A DNA stretch of 64,000 nucleotides from Acinetobacter equi (GTDB taxonomy: Bacteria; Pseudomonadota; Gammaproteobacteria; Pseudomonadales; Moraxellaceae), in the NCBI RefSeq assembly GCF_001307195.1, contig NZ_CP012808.1:2108001-2172000 (forward strand). The letters are read 5' to 3'. Under the pieces are notes generated by a model. It searched no databases. It saw only the letters and a list, made by a program, of their open reading frames with translations, and was not told where the DNA came from. Numbering within the stretch: position 1 is the first letter of the stretch; each line of letters begins with the position of its first letter. Positions 37,628 through 47,703 of the stretch are shown one piece after another. A program made the translations under genes and the position numbers.

Positions 37628-37644
37628 TCTGATCTCGTGAGATC

Positions 37645-38139
37645 TTAGTGGTGATGACCACCTGCACCGTGAACGTGACCGTGCTCTAACTCTTCAGCAG
37701 AAGCATCACGAATTTCTACGATTTCAACTTCAAAAGTTAAATCTTGACCAGCAAGTGGGAAGTTAGCATCAACAACTACGTTGTCGCCTTCAACAGCTTT
37801 AACTGTAACTACTTGAACGCCGTCATCAGTTTGAGCTTGGAATTGCATACCAGGTTGAATGTTTTCAACACCTTGGAACATTTGAGCTGGAACTTCTTGA
37901 ACAAGTTCAGGGTTATATTCGCCATAAGCTTCAGCAGCTGGAACTGTAATCGTGAATTTTTCACCAACAGTTTTACCAGCTAACGCATTTTCAAGACCAG
38001 GAATGATGTTACTAGCACCATGCAAATATGCAAGTGGTTCACCTTGAGATTGGTCGAGAGTTTGACCCTCTGCGTTAGTCAATGTGTAGTGGAATGAAAC
38101 CACGTGGTTATTTGCAATAGCAGTCATGTTTTGATCCAT
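37645..38139 (-). CDS. slyD: FKBP-type peptidyl-prolyl isomerase, SlyD-like
   Basis: The 164-residue protein has the SlyD layout: an FKBP domain broken by an insert-in-flap chaperone domain (about residues 75-125), then a metal-binding tail rich in His (ELEHGHVHGAGGHHH). Family blocks are VSFHYTLTNAEGQ, PLAYLHGASNIIPGLENAL, and VPAAEAYGEYNPELV. SlyD proteins speed proline isomerisation, act as chaperones and bind nickel in the cytoplasm. ATG codons at 38139 and 38127 are both possible starts. The tail is shorter than in E. coli and lacks cysteines. Confidence 0.9.
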   Translation of the reverse strand: MDQNMTAIANNHVVSFHYTLTNAEGQTLDQSQGEPLAYLHGASNIIPGLENALAGKTVGEKFTITVPAAEAYGEYNPELVQEVPAQMFQGVENIQPGMQFQAQTDDGVQVVTVKAVEGDNVVVDANFPLAGQDLTFEVEIVEIRDASAEELEHGHVHGAGGHHH

Positions 38140-38395
38140 TTCAATTCTAAGTTGACATCATAAAGCTAAAAGCTAGATTTGTAGAGTTCATTTAAAAAAA
38201 ACTTGCTACAAATTTCTGATGTTTTACCATTTATGGGGATGGTATACATTAATTCAATATCTTCCAAACTTTTTTGATTATTTTTTAGTAAACTTTTTTC
38301 TATTGTTCATTTTATATCAATTGAAAGCTTAAGTGATCAGTATTTTTAGATAGAATCGTTATAGTGTGTTGTTGAGAAGTAAAGGAAATATTTTT

Positions 38396-39217
38396 ATGAA
38401 GATGTATCAGGTAGATGCGTTTACTAAAGAGTTATTTAAAGGAAATCCTGCGGCTGTTTTAGTGCTTGATGATTGGTTAGATGTTGAAGTAATGCAAAAT
38501 ATTGCGGCTGAAAATAATTTATCAGAAACAGCATTTGTTAAAAAAATAGACGATCAAAACTTTGAAATTCGCTGGTTTACACCTACAACAGAAGTTGATT
38601 TTTGCGGTCATGCAACTTTAGCGAGTAGTTTTGTATTATTTAAAGATTATACTCAGGTTAAAAAGATACAGTTTCATGTTAAAAAATTAGGAATATTTAT
38701 TGTTATTCAAGCGGAAGATGGAAAAATTACAATGAATTTTCCTGTTCGCTCTGCAAAGTTAGTAGAAGAGTGTCCTGCAATTTTAAGACAAGCTTTAAGT
38801 AAGCCTTTTAAAAATGTTTATTTAAATGAGCAGGCTTATATTATTGAATATGAAACAGTTCAAGATGTATTAGATGAAGTTCCTAATCTAGAGTTACTTC
38901 AAAAACTAGGGAAAATTAGAACAGCAATTACTGCAAATGCAACAAGTTTGGATTTAGCAATTACAGCGACATCTGAAAATTATGACTGCGTTTCGCGTTA
39001 TTTTGCTCCAGCAAATGGAATTAATGAAGATCCTGTTACTGGATCGATTCATACAGGAATTGTTCCATTATGGGCAGAAAAATTGGCTAAAAATACGATA
39101 TTGGCTTATCAAGCATCTTCACGAGGAGGTGAGCTGTATTGTCAGATTTTGGATCAAAATCGTATTGAAATATCAGGTTATGGAAAATTATATTTAGAAG
39201 GCGAAATTTATATTTAG
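38396..39217 (+). CDS. PhzF-family protein
   Basis: The 273-residue protein belongs to the PhzF/YddE family of isomerase-like proteins with a diaminopimelate-epimerase fold. Blocks are YQVDAFTKELFKGNPAAVL, ENNLSETAFV (with the catalytic Glu), FCGHATLAS and NEDPVTGSIHTG. True PhzF isomerises a phenazine precursor, but no phenazine genes are nearby, so the substrate here is unknown. The start at 38396 is set by AAGGAAA about nine bases upstream; the frame is open further upstream. It stands alone with its own terminator. Confidence 0.88.
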   Translation: MKMYQVDAFTKELFKGNPAAVLVLDDWLDVEVMQNIAAENNLSETAFVKKIDDQNFEIRWFTPTTEVDFCGHATLASSFVLFKDYTQVKKIQFHVKKLGIFIVIQAEDGKITMNFPVRSAKLVEECPAILRQALSKPFKNVYLNEQAYIIEYETVQDVLDEVPNLELLQKLGKIRTAITANATSLDLAITATSENYDCVSRYFAPANGINEDPVTGSIHTGIVPLWAEKLAKNTILAYQASSRGGELYCQILDQNRIEISGYGKLYLEGEIYI

Positions 39218-39225
39218 GCAAGTTT

Positions 39226-39264
39226 TAAAATCCTTTAATGATTAGAAATTAAAGGATTTTTATA
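39226..39264 (+). terminator. Terminator of the PhzF-family gene
   Basis: A 12-base-pair perfect stem (AAATCCTTTAAT / ATTAAAGGATTT) is followed by TTAT. The region up to 39501 holds nothing else I can name beyond the promoter of the peptidase gene. Confidence 0.65.
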
Positions 39265-39501
39265 TGATTTATAAGTCAATAATTTGTAAATTAATGTAGT
39301 TGAAAATATAAATACGACAATTGATTTGGTATTTTAATTCATATTGATGTCTTGTATTTTAGGTAATTAACACGGAACATTTTATTTACCTAAAATAAAA
39401 TTTTTTTCTAAAAAATAATAAAAGATTAATTAATTATTTATACTTTCTTCATTTTTATGGGGCATGTTGTTATAGATAAAAATTAATCTTTTGGAGTTCT
39501 T

Positions 39502-42264
39502 ATGATATTAAGATTTAATCGGTTTACTGTTTCACTATTTATTTTAGGTATGAGTGCAACAGCATTTGCTCAACCTCTTTTGGTTAAATCTGAACATAAG
39601 ATTGAAGAATATAAGTTAGATAATGGTTTTCGTGTCATTCTTGCACCCAATGACAAAGAAAATAAGGTTTATATGAACACCGTGTATTTTACGGGTTCTT
39701 TAAATGATCCACAGGGGAAAAGTGGTTTAGCTCATTTACTTGAACATTTAGCTTTTAAAGGTACGAAGAATATACCGGGTGAAGAATTCCAAAGACGTTT
39801 AGATCAATATACGCTTTCAAATAATGCAAGTACGGATTATCACGCAACTAAATATATTAATACGATTCGTCCAGAACCAAATGCTATTAATCAATTGATT
39901 CATTTAGAAGCAGAACGTATGGATAAATTGGTTTTGCAAGAAAAATTTGTACCATCAGAAATTGATATTGTAAAACGTGAACGTGAAGTCCGTATGGATC
40001 AGCCTTTTGCAGTTTTAATGAATCAAGTTTGGCAATCTGCATATGGTAATCAATACTTTGGTCGCTTGCCAATTGGTGAGTTGGATGAATTGCAATCGAT
40101 TAATATGCAAGAGTTAAATCATTTTTATAAAACTTGGTATGCCCCAAATAATGCAGTTATGATTATTGCAGGTAAGTTTAATAAAGATGAAGTATTAAAA
40201 GAAGTTGAGCAGCAATTTGGTCAAATTCAAGCTAGACCCGTTCCTAAACAAGTCCAAGTTCCAGCTATAGATATGTCTAAAGTACAGGAGCGAGAGTTTA
40301 GTGTACAAAAGGGAAGTGATTTAGCAAAATTTAATATTTATTTAAATGCTCCAAATCCAGCAGTAAAAACAACACTTGCAGTAGCACCATCACTTTATAC
40401 TTTACAGCCAAGTGGTCATTTATATCAAAATATTGTTGAAACAGGCATTGCGACAAATGTATTTGCTTCGACATATTTAGATCAAAATTTTGATATGTTA
40501 TTCGTTGGTGCTGTATATGGACCAAATGATAATGAAAAAAATGTTTCAAACGCTTTAATTTCCAAAGTGGAGCAATCGAAGAACTTTGATAAAACTGAAT
40601 TAACACGTGTTCAGAACTTAATTAAAAACTCGCAAGAGAGCATGTTTGTAAATTCATCGGCAGTAGGTTCTATGCTCAGTGATTATGTTGTCAGTGAAAA
40701 TGGGAATTGGGCGAAATATTTTGAACATCAAAAAGACTTACAAAGCTTAACACCAGACCAAGTAAATCAACGATTAAAGACGTTTGTGCAACCTCAAAAT
40801 CGTATGAGTGGTCATATTCTTCCAACACCGGAAGATCAGAAACAAGCATTATCTTTAGAGCCTAAAGCTCCAGCTAAAACACTGGATCAAGTGAATGAAG
40901 TTGTTGAACCTTTAAAAGATATTAGTACATATCAATCAGAAATTACGAAAAATGTAAAAGTATCTAAAGCATATTTAGAAAATACGGAACAAAAAATTCA
41001 ACGTGGGCAATTAAAGAATGGAATGCAATATGCGCTATTTCCAACGAGAACACGTGATGACAAAGTTTATGCAACGATTCATATTAATTTTGGTACAGCA
41101 GAATCGTTAATGAATAAATCGGAGATTATAGATTTAACATCTTATTTACTATTAAGGGCATCAAATCAATATAGTTTACAAGATATTGCTGATAAAATGA
41201 TCGAAGCTAATGGTGGTGCATCAGCTTCTGCAAGTGGTAATGGAATGGATATTGAAATTGTTGCGAAACAAGATAAATTTGATGATTTCTTTAAGTTCAT
41301 TGTAGATGTGATGAAAAATCCTAAATTTGAACAATCTCAATTTGATCTTATTCAATCTCAAGCATTATCAAGTTTAGATCGTCCATATACAGAGCCAGAG
41401 GTGGTTGCAGGTTTAACCATGTCTAGACTTGTTGAAACACATCAACCAGGTGATATTCGTTACCACTTTGAACCAGAATTGGCAATTAAGCAATTACAAG
41501 CAGTAGACAATACACAAGTTAAACAACTTTATAAGCAGTTTTTTGCAATGAATCATGCACAAGTTTCTATTACAGGTGATTTTGATGCGAAAAAAATGAA
41601 AAAGCTGTTAAATAAAGAATTTGGTTCATGGTCAAATAATGAAAAGTATGAGCAATTAGATACGCCATATTATGATTATAAAGCCCAAAAAGTTCATGCT
41701 TTAGCAGAGCAACGTGAATTTGGTAGTTATGCGAGTATTCTAGCTTTTCCTTTAGGTTCAGAACATCCAGATGCTCCAGCCATGATAGTCTTGACAAATA
41801 TTTTGGGTGATTCACAATTATCTTCTAGATTAGCGAAGGAATTACGAGAAAAAAATGCACTCGTTTATGGTTTCAGTAGTTCAATGAAATTGAGTGATTA
41901 CCAAGAGTCTGGTGCATTGGGCATTAATGCTCAATATACGGCAGGAAAAGCTGATGAGGTTTCTCAAGCAGTTCATAAAGTGCTTAAAGAATTAATTGAA
42001 AATGGCGTCACTGAGCAAGAAGTCGCAGCTGCAAAAGCAGATATTATGAAAAAGCGTGTGACAGCATTAGAGGATGAACGCCGTATCCATCGTATGCTGA
42101 ATTCTCAATTAAAACGCGATAAGACCATGCTTTCACGTAAGCAACGCGATCAAGATTTTGAAAAATTAACAAAAGCTGATATTGATGCTGTCATCAAAAA
42201 ATATATTAAATTGGATGGTCTTGTTGAGGTAATGGCAGACCAATACGGAAAGCCTCAATCTTAA
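39502..42264 (+). CDS. Periplasmic M16-family zinc metallopeptidase
   Basis: The 920-residue protein has a signal peptide (about 1-23, ending AFA) and two M16 halves. The first half carries the inverted zinc motif HLLEH at 78-82, so it is the catalytic half. The second half (from about residue 500, RGQLKNGMQYALFPTR) is inactive-like and should shape the chamber, as in pitrilysin/PqqL-type enzymes. The substrate is probably a small peptide or protein fragment in the periplasm; PqqL of E. coli processes ferredoxin for iron piracy, but nothing here proves that role. TTTTGGAGTTC before the ATG is a good ribosome binding site. Confidence 0.88.
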   Translation: MILRFNRFTVSLFILGMSATAFAQPLLVKSEHKIEEYKLDNGFRVILAPNDKENKVYMNTVYFTGSLNDPQGKSGLAHLLEHLAFKGTKNIPGEEFQRRLDQYTLSNNASTDYHATKYINTIRPEPNAINQLIHLEAERMDKLVLQEKFVPSEIDIVKREREVRMDQPFAVLMNQVWQSAYGNQYFGRLPIGELDELQSINMQELNHFYKTWYAPNNAVMIIAGKFNKDEVLKEVEQQFGQIQARPVPKQVQVPAIDMSKVQEREFSVQKGSDLAKFNIYLNAPNPAVKTTLAVAPSLYTLQPSGHLYQNIVETGIATNVFASTYLDQNFDMLFVGAVYGPNDNEKNVSNALISKVEQSKNFDKTELTRVQNLIKNSQESMFVNSSAVGSMLSDYVVSENGNWAKYFEHQKDLQSLTPDQVNQRLKTFVQPQNRMSGHILPTPEDQKQALSLEPKAPAKTLDQVNEVVEPLKDISTYQSEITKNVKVSKAYLENTEQKIQRGQLKNGMQYALFPTRTRDDKVYATIHINFGTAESLMNKSEIIDLTSYLLLRASNQYSLQDIADKMIEANGGASASASGNGMDIEIVAKQDKFDDFFKFIVDVMKNPKFEQSQFDLIQSQALSSLDRPYTEPEVVAGLTMSRLVETHQPGDIRYHFEPELAIKQLQAVDNTQVKQLYKQFFAMNHAQVSITGDFDAKKMKKLLNKEFGSWSNNEKYEQLDTPYYDYKAQKVHALAEQREFGSYASILAFPLGSEHPDAPAMIVLTNILGDSQLSSRLAKELREKNALVYGFSSSMKLSDYQESGALGINAQYTAGKADEVSQAVHKVLKELIENGVTEQEVAAAKADIMKKRVTALEDERRIHRMLNSQLKRDKTMLSRKQRDQDFEKLTKADIDAVIKKYIKLDGLVEVMADQYGKPQS

Positions 42265-42293
42265 TTTAGATGCTTATTTATTTTAATTAATCA

Positions 42294-42324
42294 AAAAAAT
42301 CCCTCAAGTGAGGGATTTTTTATA
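42294..42324. terminator. Bidirectional terminator after M16 peptidase
   Basis: The stem AAATCCCTCA / TGAGGGATTT is flanked by A-run and T-run, so it can end both the peptidase gene and the convergent DUF3144 gene. Confidence 0.85.
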
Positions 42325-42354
42325 TTCAAGAGAAAGTAAGATTTTACTTATTTC

Positions 42355-42750
42355 TTAATGACCGTGGTCATGATCATGTTTATTGGCGTGAAACTCTTCA
42401 TTGTGACGGAAACGAAGATAGTTTTCGAATTGTTCACAATATTCGTCATAGTTATCTTCAAGCATCATTTGGAATTGCTGAAGAATATAAGACATTACTT
42501 GGTCTTTCGCATCACGCATTTCATTGCCATCTTTAAAGTTGTTGGCAGCAACCCATGTATTGAAGCGTGCAGTCGCAAATAGCATTGCGGCACTTACTTG
42601 ACCGCGTTTTTCAGATGGCTTTTCTTGCGTACCTTTTTCTACGCGACAAAACTCATTTGCTTGTTTGATAAATTCATCCGCACGTTCAAAAAAAGCAGCA
42701 TTCAAAGCTTCTTCTTCGGTAACATCAGTAGCTTCAATCTTTTGAACCAT
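42355..42750 (-). CDS. DUF3144 domain protein
   Basis: The 131-residue cytoplasmic protein is of the DUF3144 family, recognised from FFERADEFIKQANEFC, VSAAMLFATARFNTWVAA and YILQQFQMMLEDNYDEYCEQF. It is mainly helical. The tail is rich in His and Asp (HNEEFHANKHDHDHGH) and may bind metal. Function unknown. The gene is single, convergent with the peptidase gene and divergent from the next gene. Confidence 0.8.
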   Translation of the reverse strand: MVQKIEATDVTEEEALNAAFFERADEFIKQANEFCRVEKGTQEKPSEKRGQVSAAMLFATARFNTWVAANNFKDGNEMRDAKDQVMSYILQQFQMMLEDNYDEYCEQFENYLRFRHNEEFHANKHDHDHGH

Positions 42751-42857
42751 GAACTTTTCCTAACATAAAAATCTAGTCCGTATTATAGGCAAAGCCTTGC
42801 CGAAACTAAACCTTTGCTTTAATCTAAAATAGCCTAAGCATAAATTTGGATTCACTC

Positions 42858-43490
42858 ATGCAAGATGCAATTGCTATTCAAAGTCTAAAAAGTGATATTG
42901 CACTTCTACGTCAAAATATTTGGCCGCCTGCAAATTTAGCCAATGTAGAAGGGTTGCCAATTTATTATGGTGTGAAATCTGAGGTAGATGAATATTATAA
43001 GCAATGGTTGGGATTGATTGAACGTGCACAAGACTTATTTCAGCCTTTTATGGAGGATGAGGTATTAGATGCGATTCATTTGCCGAGTCATTTAAATTTA
43101 CCATTATTTTATTTTCATGTAGATCGCATACGTATTAATAAAACGCGTGCTAAAGAATCAAAATCTTTTAGAGGTATTGCCAGTTTAATTGAAAAATGTG
43201 GTCAATTTGAAGCAGATGAAATTGCAAAAATGAGTCAATGGTTAAATCATGATGATACAGCGGCACTTGTGGCACATCGTGAGTTTATTGATTTAAGAAC
43301 GTATGTGTTTCAACATGGGCAAAGTGATTACACAAGAACGCGATTTTATGTGAATGGAATTATTTTAAGTGTAGAAGATGATTTTAAACTGATAGATGCA
43401 CGCGATAAACCACGTAAACAACGAAATGATAGTTATAGTGATCCATTAGCAGATAATCAGACTTGGAAAGTATTTGGTAAATATCGTTAG
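42858..43490 (+). CDS. Hypothetical protein, 210 residues
   Basis: I do not recognise the family. The protein is soluble with a predicted mix of helices, and basic in the centre (HVDRIRINKTRAKESKSFRG) and at the end (RDKPRKQRNDSYSD). No signal peptide, membrane segment or catalytic motif is evident. I prefer the ATG at 42858 over the TTG at 42846. The central run of Arg and Lys could contact nucleic acid, which is speculative. It is followed by a strong terminator shared with the convergent CYTH/CHAD gene. Confidence 0.6.
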   Translation: MQDAIAIQSLKSDIALLRQNIWPPANLANVEGLPIYYGVKSEVDEYYKQWLGLIERAQDLFQPFMEDEVLDAIHLPSHLNLPLFYFHVDRIRINKTRAKESKSFRGIASLIEKCGQFEADEIAKMSQWLNHDDTAALVAHREFIDLRTYVFQHGQSDYTRTRFYVNGIILSVEDDFKLIDARDKPRKQRNDSYSDPLADNQTWKVFGKYR

Positions 43491-43510
43491 TTTTAAATGT
43501 TTGTATAAAA

Positions 43511-43550
43511 TAAAAAGGCACTATCATGATGAAAGATAGTGCCTAATTTT
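43511..43550. terminator. Bidirectional terminator before CYTH/CHAD gene
   Basis: A ten-base-pair perfect stem (AGGCACTATC / GATAGTGCCT) with a loop of about nine bases. A T-rich run follows on both strands (AATTTT; TTTTTATTTT). Confidence 0.85.
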
Positions 43551-43554
43551 CATA

Positions 43555-45015
43555 TTATTTTATGAATTTACGACTTACCATAAATTGTTCAGTCGCTTCC
43601 AATAATTTCTCTGCATAAACTTCTTGTTTTGCAGTTAACCAACCTAAAACAAACCAGTCACTTGCTTCTAATTCTGTTTGTTGAATATAAACAGCAGAAC
43701 TAGAAAGAATTTGATATTCCTTTGCAGCAAGTTGGGCATCATTTAAAGCCTTACTATATTTCTGTAAATTTTTTACATCATAAATAGAAGTCAGAATTGG
43801 GAAGGAAAATTTTAGTTCTTTAATTAAATTAGATAAATTATCTAAACTTTCAAAGTCATGACTATTCGTTTGGCTTAAACAGTCTTGCAATTGTTTATAT
43901 TGCTTTTGTAATGTTGCTTGAGCATAGCCTTTTAAATCTACACTTTGTTGTGCTTGAGATGAGTTTAAGCTAAACATTAACAATTCTAAAAAATGATGGA
44001 CATTTAATGTCGATTTAACTAAGTTATTTAGTTTTTCTTTAGCATATAAAATATCTTTTTCTAAAGCCAATTGAGTATTTGGATTTTGTAAAAAAGCACC
44101 TAAAGTATCTTTCATATGTTGAAAGTGTTTTAAATTTTCAAATTGCTGCTTAAATGCCTGCAGTTGATATCCCCATTTATCTGAAATATCTAAACTCCAA
44201 TCTTGGAATAAATGGGTGGTTAAATATAAATGTTCCAAAGCAAGTTCAGCTTGATCAATATGATTTTGTTCAGCGACACCTGCAGATATTGCAGCAATAT
44301 TTGGTAGTAAATGCTGTAATTGTTGAGCGATGAGTAGACGAATATTTTTATCAGCAGAGTCTTTTTTAATAAGTTGAAATTCTTTAGCTAATGTCGCAGG
44401 GCTAACAGTTAAATTTGATGCCATTAAATTGCCAATTTCAGCTTTGCTACGGACATCTAACCATAATTGATACTTCTTCACCCATTCAAAGCAAAATGCT
44501 AATAAGTTTTGAATATTACCTTGCTTGAGTTCAAATTCAACTTCATGAACTTCTGTTTCTTGTGTGGATGTACGAATAAATCCGATATCTAAACTAATTT
44601 CAATTTCTGTATCATCAATTATAAAGACCCGTAAGGTTCTTTGAATATCAGTTTCAAATTGCAAATGAAGTTGTGAAAAATCAGCATTTAATGCATTGCT
44701 AAGAATTTGTTTTGCTTCAGGTTCAGTGTCATAGATAGATAAATCTAAATGAGGTGCTTGTTCCAGCTCACCTAAATCATAATTGTGCTCAAAACGCTCA
44801 ATATGACTTTTTCCAGCAGCTTTTAAAGTTTGTATCCAACGAGTGCCTTCAAGGCGTTGACGAAGTGCAATACCATGATTGCCCAATAGGCGATCAGGAG
44901 TATCAAAATATTGAGCCTTAAGTTGAATTTTTTCTGATTTTTTCGGATCTAATGCTTTAAGTAAGGCATTGCGTCGCGCTTCAGGAATTTGAAATTTTAA
45001 TTCAACTTCAACCAT
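43555..45015 (-). CDS. CYTH and CHAD domain inorganic triphosphatase (YgiF-like)
   Basis: The 486-residue protein starts with a CYTH domain: the ExExK signature is EVELKF at residues 3-8, followed by LKAQYFDTPDRLL, IALRQR and the strand pattern of a triphosphate tunnel. The C-terminal half is a helical, weakly conserved CHAD domain that may bind polyphosphate. E. coli YgiF with this layout hydrolyses inorganic triphosphate. The conserved His of CHAD domains is not obvious, so that half may be degenerate. The gene stands alone, and a 650-base non-coding region lies upstream. Confidence 0.85.
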   Translation of the reverse strand: MVEVELKFQIPEARRNALLKALDPKKSEKIQLKAQYFDTPDRLLGNHGIALRQRLEGTRWIQTLKAAGKSHIERFEHNYDLGELEQAPHLDLSIYDTEPEAKQILSNALNADFSQLHLQFETDIQRTLRVFIIDDTEIEISLDIGFIRTSTQETEVHEVEFELKQGNIQNLLAFCFEWVKKYQLWLDVRSKAEIGNLMASNLTVSPATLAKEFQLIKKDSADKNIRLLIAQQLQHLLPNIAAISAGVAEQNHIDQAELALEHLYLTTHLFQDWSLDISDKWGYQLQAFKQQFENLKHFQHMKDTLGAFLQNPNTQLALEKDILYAKEKLNNLVKSTLNVHHFLELLMFSLNSSQAQQSVDLKGYAQATLQKQYKQLQDCLSQTNSHDFESLDNLSNLIKELKFSFPILTSIYDVKNLQKYSKALNDAQLAAKEYQILSSSAVYIQQTELEASDWFVLGWLTAKQEVYAEKLLEATEQFMVSRKFIK

Positions 45016-45404
45016 GGGTGTTGTCCTAATTTAAATGAATAAGAAAATCAAAATAATCAATGTTTGGCCTTGATAGTGAATTGGTCTTCATTTGATTTTT
45101 CTTGGAAAGAAGGTCTAAAACAAAAATATTTTATGACATGCATGATTGTAGCGAAAATCAAGATTGATGTAAGACTTGACGTGATGAGTTTTTTATAAAA
45201 ATGCTTTTTATTTGGACACAGTTGTGAGTAGATTGTTGATTTTATATTAAGATAGGCTGTAGTGATAATAATGTTTATATATATTTTATGTTTAAATATA
45301 ATATAGTTACATAAAGATGTTTAAAAAAATAAATATGTTTAAATATGCATTTTAAATGCGAAATCAGTCAGCTTTAGAATATTAACTTTAAGTGATTGCT
45401 ATAA

Positions 45405-45566
45405 TTTTAAACGAACTATCTGATATTTTTGTTTTGTTGAGTAAAAATTTAAGAATAAAAAGATTTTATAACTAAAATCATGTAGAGTAATAGATCTTCA
45501 ATTTTAAATTGAACCTCATTTATTCGTTTTCCAAGCCTAGAGTGACCTTTCTCTGGGCTTTTTTTA
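45405..45566 (+). ncRNA. Possible small RNA in the gap before thiE
   Basis: The gap 45016-45667 holds no gene, yet it contains an extended -10 element TGCTATAAT (45397-45405) and, about 150 bases later, an intrinsic terminator. The terminator has a nine-base-pair stem (AGCCTAGAG / CTCTGGGCT, one G-T pair) followed by seven T. An inner hairpin with arms TTCAATTT / AAATTGAA lies near 45498. No protein is encoded between them. The next gene, thiE, starts 100 bases later. Expression is not shown; the terminator could also be that of a leader. Confidence 0.35.
45533..45566 (+). terminator. Orphan intrinsic terminator upstream of thiE
   Basis: Stem AGCCTAGAG / CTCTGGGCT, loop TGACCTTT, then TTTTTTT. 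No + strand gene precedes it for more than 2 kb, so it must end a non-coding transcript, or attenuate transcription toward thiE. No conserved TPP riboswitch elements are recognised. Confidence 0.75.
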
Positions 45567-45667
45567 TGGGAAAAATATTTCATTTTTTAGCTTTTCAAAC
45601 TTTAAAAACAGATTTCTAATGCTGTCCTATGAGATAATTTATTTAAGAAAGAATTTGAGCGGTTGTT

Positions 45668-46291
45668 ATGCGCGGTTTATATTTAATTACCAACGATGAT
45701 CCAATTGAGCTTTTGTTGGCAAAACTTGAAGGTGCGATGGCAACTTATGAAGTCGCTGTTTTACAGTACCGTCGTAAAAAAGTGGTCGATAAGGAAGCCA
45801 GAGCTTACGAAATTGGTTACATGAAGCATTTGTGCGAACAATATAAAGTACCCTTCGTAATTAATGATGATTTAGATGCAGCTGTAGAATATGGTGTGGG
45901 TGTACATTTAGGTCAGGATGATGGCTCTATTGTTGAAGCAGTTGAACGTTTACCTAAAAATGTGTTGATTGGTCGTAGCTGTAACAATTCTCTTGAATTA
46001 GCTGAGCAGGCAATTGCAGATGGTGCAAATTACGTTGCATTTGGTGCTATTTATGCGACTGATACAAAACCTGAAGCGGGTAATATTGGTCTTGAAACCT
46101 TAAAACAAGCGAAAGCAAAATTGAATGTCCCAATTTGTGCAATTGGTGGGTTAACCGTTGAAAATAGTAAAGAAGTGATTGAGGCAGGTGCTGATCTTTG
46201 TGCTGTAATTAGTGATGTCTTAGGTCGTTCAATGTCTACGGTTGGTCAACGTGTGTATGATTGGTCAGAATTATTTGCTGAACAAGCTTAA
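45668..46291 (+). CDS. thiE: Thiamine phosphate synthase
   Basis: ThiE joins the hydroxymethylpyrimidine pyrophosphate and thiazole phosphate to thiamine phosphate. The 207-residue protein has the TIM-barrel signatures GLYLITND, VLQYRRKK, FVINDDLDAAVEYGVGVHLGQDD, IGRSCNN, YVAFGAIYATDTK and ICAIGGL. These include the substrate-binding loops that the MutT-fused relative at 19133 lacks, so this is the working ThiE. The start follows a GAGCGG-like site. hemL begins 25-34 bases later on the same strand, so the two may be co-transcribed. Confidence 0.92.
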   Translation: MRGLYLITNDDPIELLLAKLEGAMATYEVAVLQYRRKKVVDKEARAYEIGYMKHLCEQYKVPFVINDDLDAAVEYGVGVHLGQDDGSIVEAVERLPKNVLIGRSCNNSLELAEQAIADGANYVAFGAIYATDTKPEAGNIGLETLKQAKAKLNVPICAIGGLTVENSKEVIEAGADLCAVISDVLGRSMSTVGQRVYDWSELFAEQA

Positions 46292-46324
46292 TTTTTTATT
46301 TATTTTTTGAGTTGAGTGATTTTC

Positions 46325-47632
46325 ATGAGTTTATCTCCAAAGCAAGAGCAATTATTTAAACAAGCGAGCAAACATATCCCAGGTGGTGTGAATTCACCTG
46401 TTCGTGCATTTAATGGTGTCGGTGGAACGCCAGTTTTTATTGAAAAAGCACAAGGTGCTTATTTGTACGATGTTGATGGTAAACGCTATGTTGATTATGT
46501 AGGTTCTTGGGGACCAATGATTTTGGGTCACGCACATCCTGCCATTATTAAAGCAGTACAAGAAGCGGCTATAGATGGTTTAAGTTTTGGTGCACCAACT
46601 GTTCATGAAACAACTTTAGCTGATGTGATTTGTGAAATCATGCCATCAATTGAACTTGTTCGTATGACAAACTCTGGTACAGAAGCGACGATGACAGCAA
46701 TTCGTTTAGCTCGTGGTTACACAGGTCGTGACAAAATTGTTAAGTTTGAAGGTTGTTATCATGGTCATTCAGATTCACTTTTAGTGAAGGCTGGTTCTGG
46801 CTTGTTAACGAGCGGTGAAGGTGAAGCAACTTCAGCAGGTGTGCCAGCAGATTTTGCTAAACATACATTAACATTGCCATATAACGATATTGCGACATTA
46901 AAAGAATGTTTTGCTAAATTTGGTAAAGATATTGCTGGGGTAATTGTTGAACCTGTTGCAGGTAACATGAATTTAGTAAAACCAGTTGATGGTTTCTTAC
47001 AAGCAATTCGTGATGTGTGTGATGAGCACGGTTCGGTATTTATTATTGATGAAGTAATGACAGGTTTCCGTGTTGGTTTAGGTGGTGCACAAGCGCATTA
47101 TGGCGTAACACCAGATTTAACGACTCTCGGTAAAATCATTGGCGCAGGCTTACCTGTAGGTGCATTTGGTGGTAAACGTGAAGTGATGGAATGCATCGCA
47201 CCATTAGGTAAAGTTTACCAAGCAGGGACATTATCAGGTAACCCACTTGCAATGCGTGCAGGTATAGAAATGTTTAAACATTTACGCCAAGATGGTTTCT
47301 ATGAAAAATTAACAGCACAGCTTGAAAAACTACTTCAAGGTTTACAAGCAGCAGCTGATGAAGCAGGTATTCCATTTAAAACACAACAAGTTGGTGGAAT
47401 GTTTGGTTTGTATTTTACAGACCAAGAAGATATTACAAGTTTTGACTCTATGCTGAAGTGTGATGTTGCAGCATTCCGTCAATTCTTCCATGGTATGTTA
47501 GATCGTGGTGTAAATTTAGCACCATCTGCATTTGAAGCAGGCTTTATTTCTGCGGCACATTCAGATGAAGATATTGCATTTACAATTCAAGCAGCTAAAG
47601 AAACCTTTGCTGAAATGAAAAAAACTGCATAA
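46325..47632 (+). CDS. hemL: Glutamate-1-semialdehyde 2,1-aminomutase
   Basis: HemL makes 5-aminolevulinate, the precursor of heme, in the C5 pathway. The 435-residue PLP enzyme shows [48 protein letters not shown] and the PLP-lysine motif [16 protein letters not shown] with K270. The ATG at 46325 gives the usual [11 protein letters not shown] start; a GTG nine bases upstream is in frame. A terminator follows directly. The next gene encodes a GlcG/HbpS-like protein whose relatives bind heme, an apt but unproven neighbour. Confidence 0.95.
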   Translation: MSLSPKQEQLFKQASKHIPGGVNSPVRAFNGVGGTPVFIEKAQGAYLYDVDGKRYVDYVGSWGPMILGHAHPAIIKAVQEAAIDGLSFGAPTVHETTLADVICEIMPSIELVRMTNSGTEATMTAIRLARGYTGRDKIVKFEGCYHGHSDSLLVKAGSGLLTSGEGEATSAGVPADFAKHTLTLPYNDIATLKECFAKFGKDIAGVIVEPVAGNMNLVKPVDGFLQAIRDVCDEHGSVFIIDEVMTGFRVGLGGAQAHYGVTPDLTTLGKIIGAGLPVGAFGGKREVMECIAPLGKVYQAGTLSGNPLAMRAGIEMFKHLRQDGFYEKLTAQLEKLLQGLQAAADEAGIPFKTQQVGGMFGLYFTDQEDITSFDSMLKCDVAAFRQFFHGMLDRGVNLAPSAFEAGFISAAHSDEDIAFTIQAAKETFAEMKKTA

Positions 47633-47645
47633 TTTGTAAAATAAA

Positions 47646-47682
47646 TTAAAAGCCTGTAGTTTATCTACGGGCTTTTTTATGT
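47646..47682 (+). terminator. Terminator of hemL
   Basis: The stem AAAGCCTGTAG / CTACGGGCTTT (one G-T pair) with a five-base loop is followed by six T. Confidence 0.85.
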
Positions 47683-47703
47683 ATTAAATCTAAGGAAAGA
47701 GTA

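Noticed and set aside
37631..37644. Palindrome GATCTCGTGAGATC as an operator
   Set aside because: It lies between the slyD stop codon and its terminator, away from any promoter, and is short enough to be accidental.
45567..45667. A TPP riboswitch before thiE
   Set aside because: Only about 100 bases remain after the terminator and I see no conserved THI-box elements such as CUGAGA.
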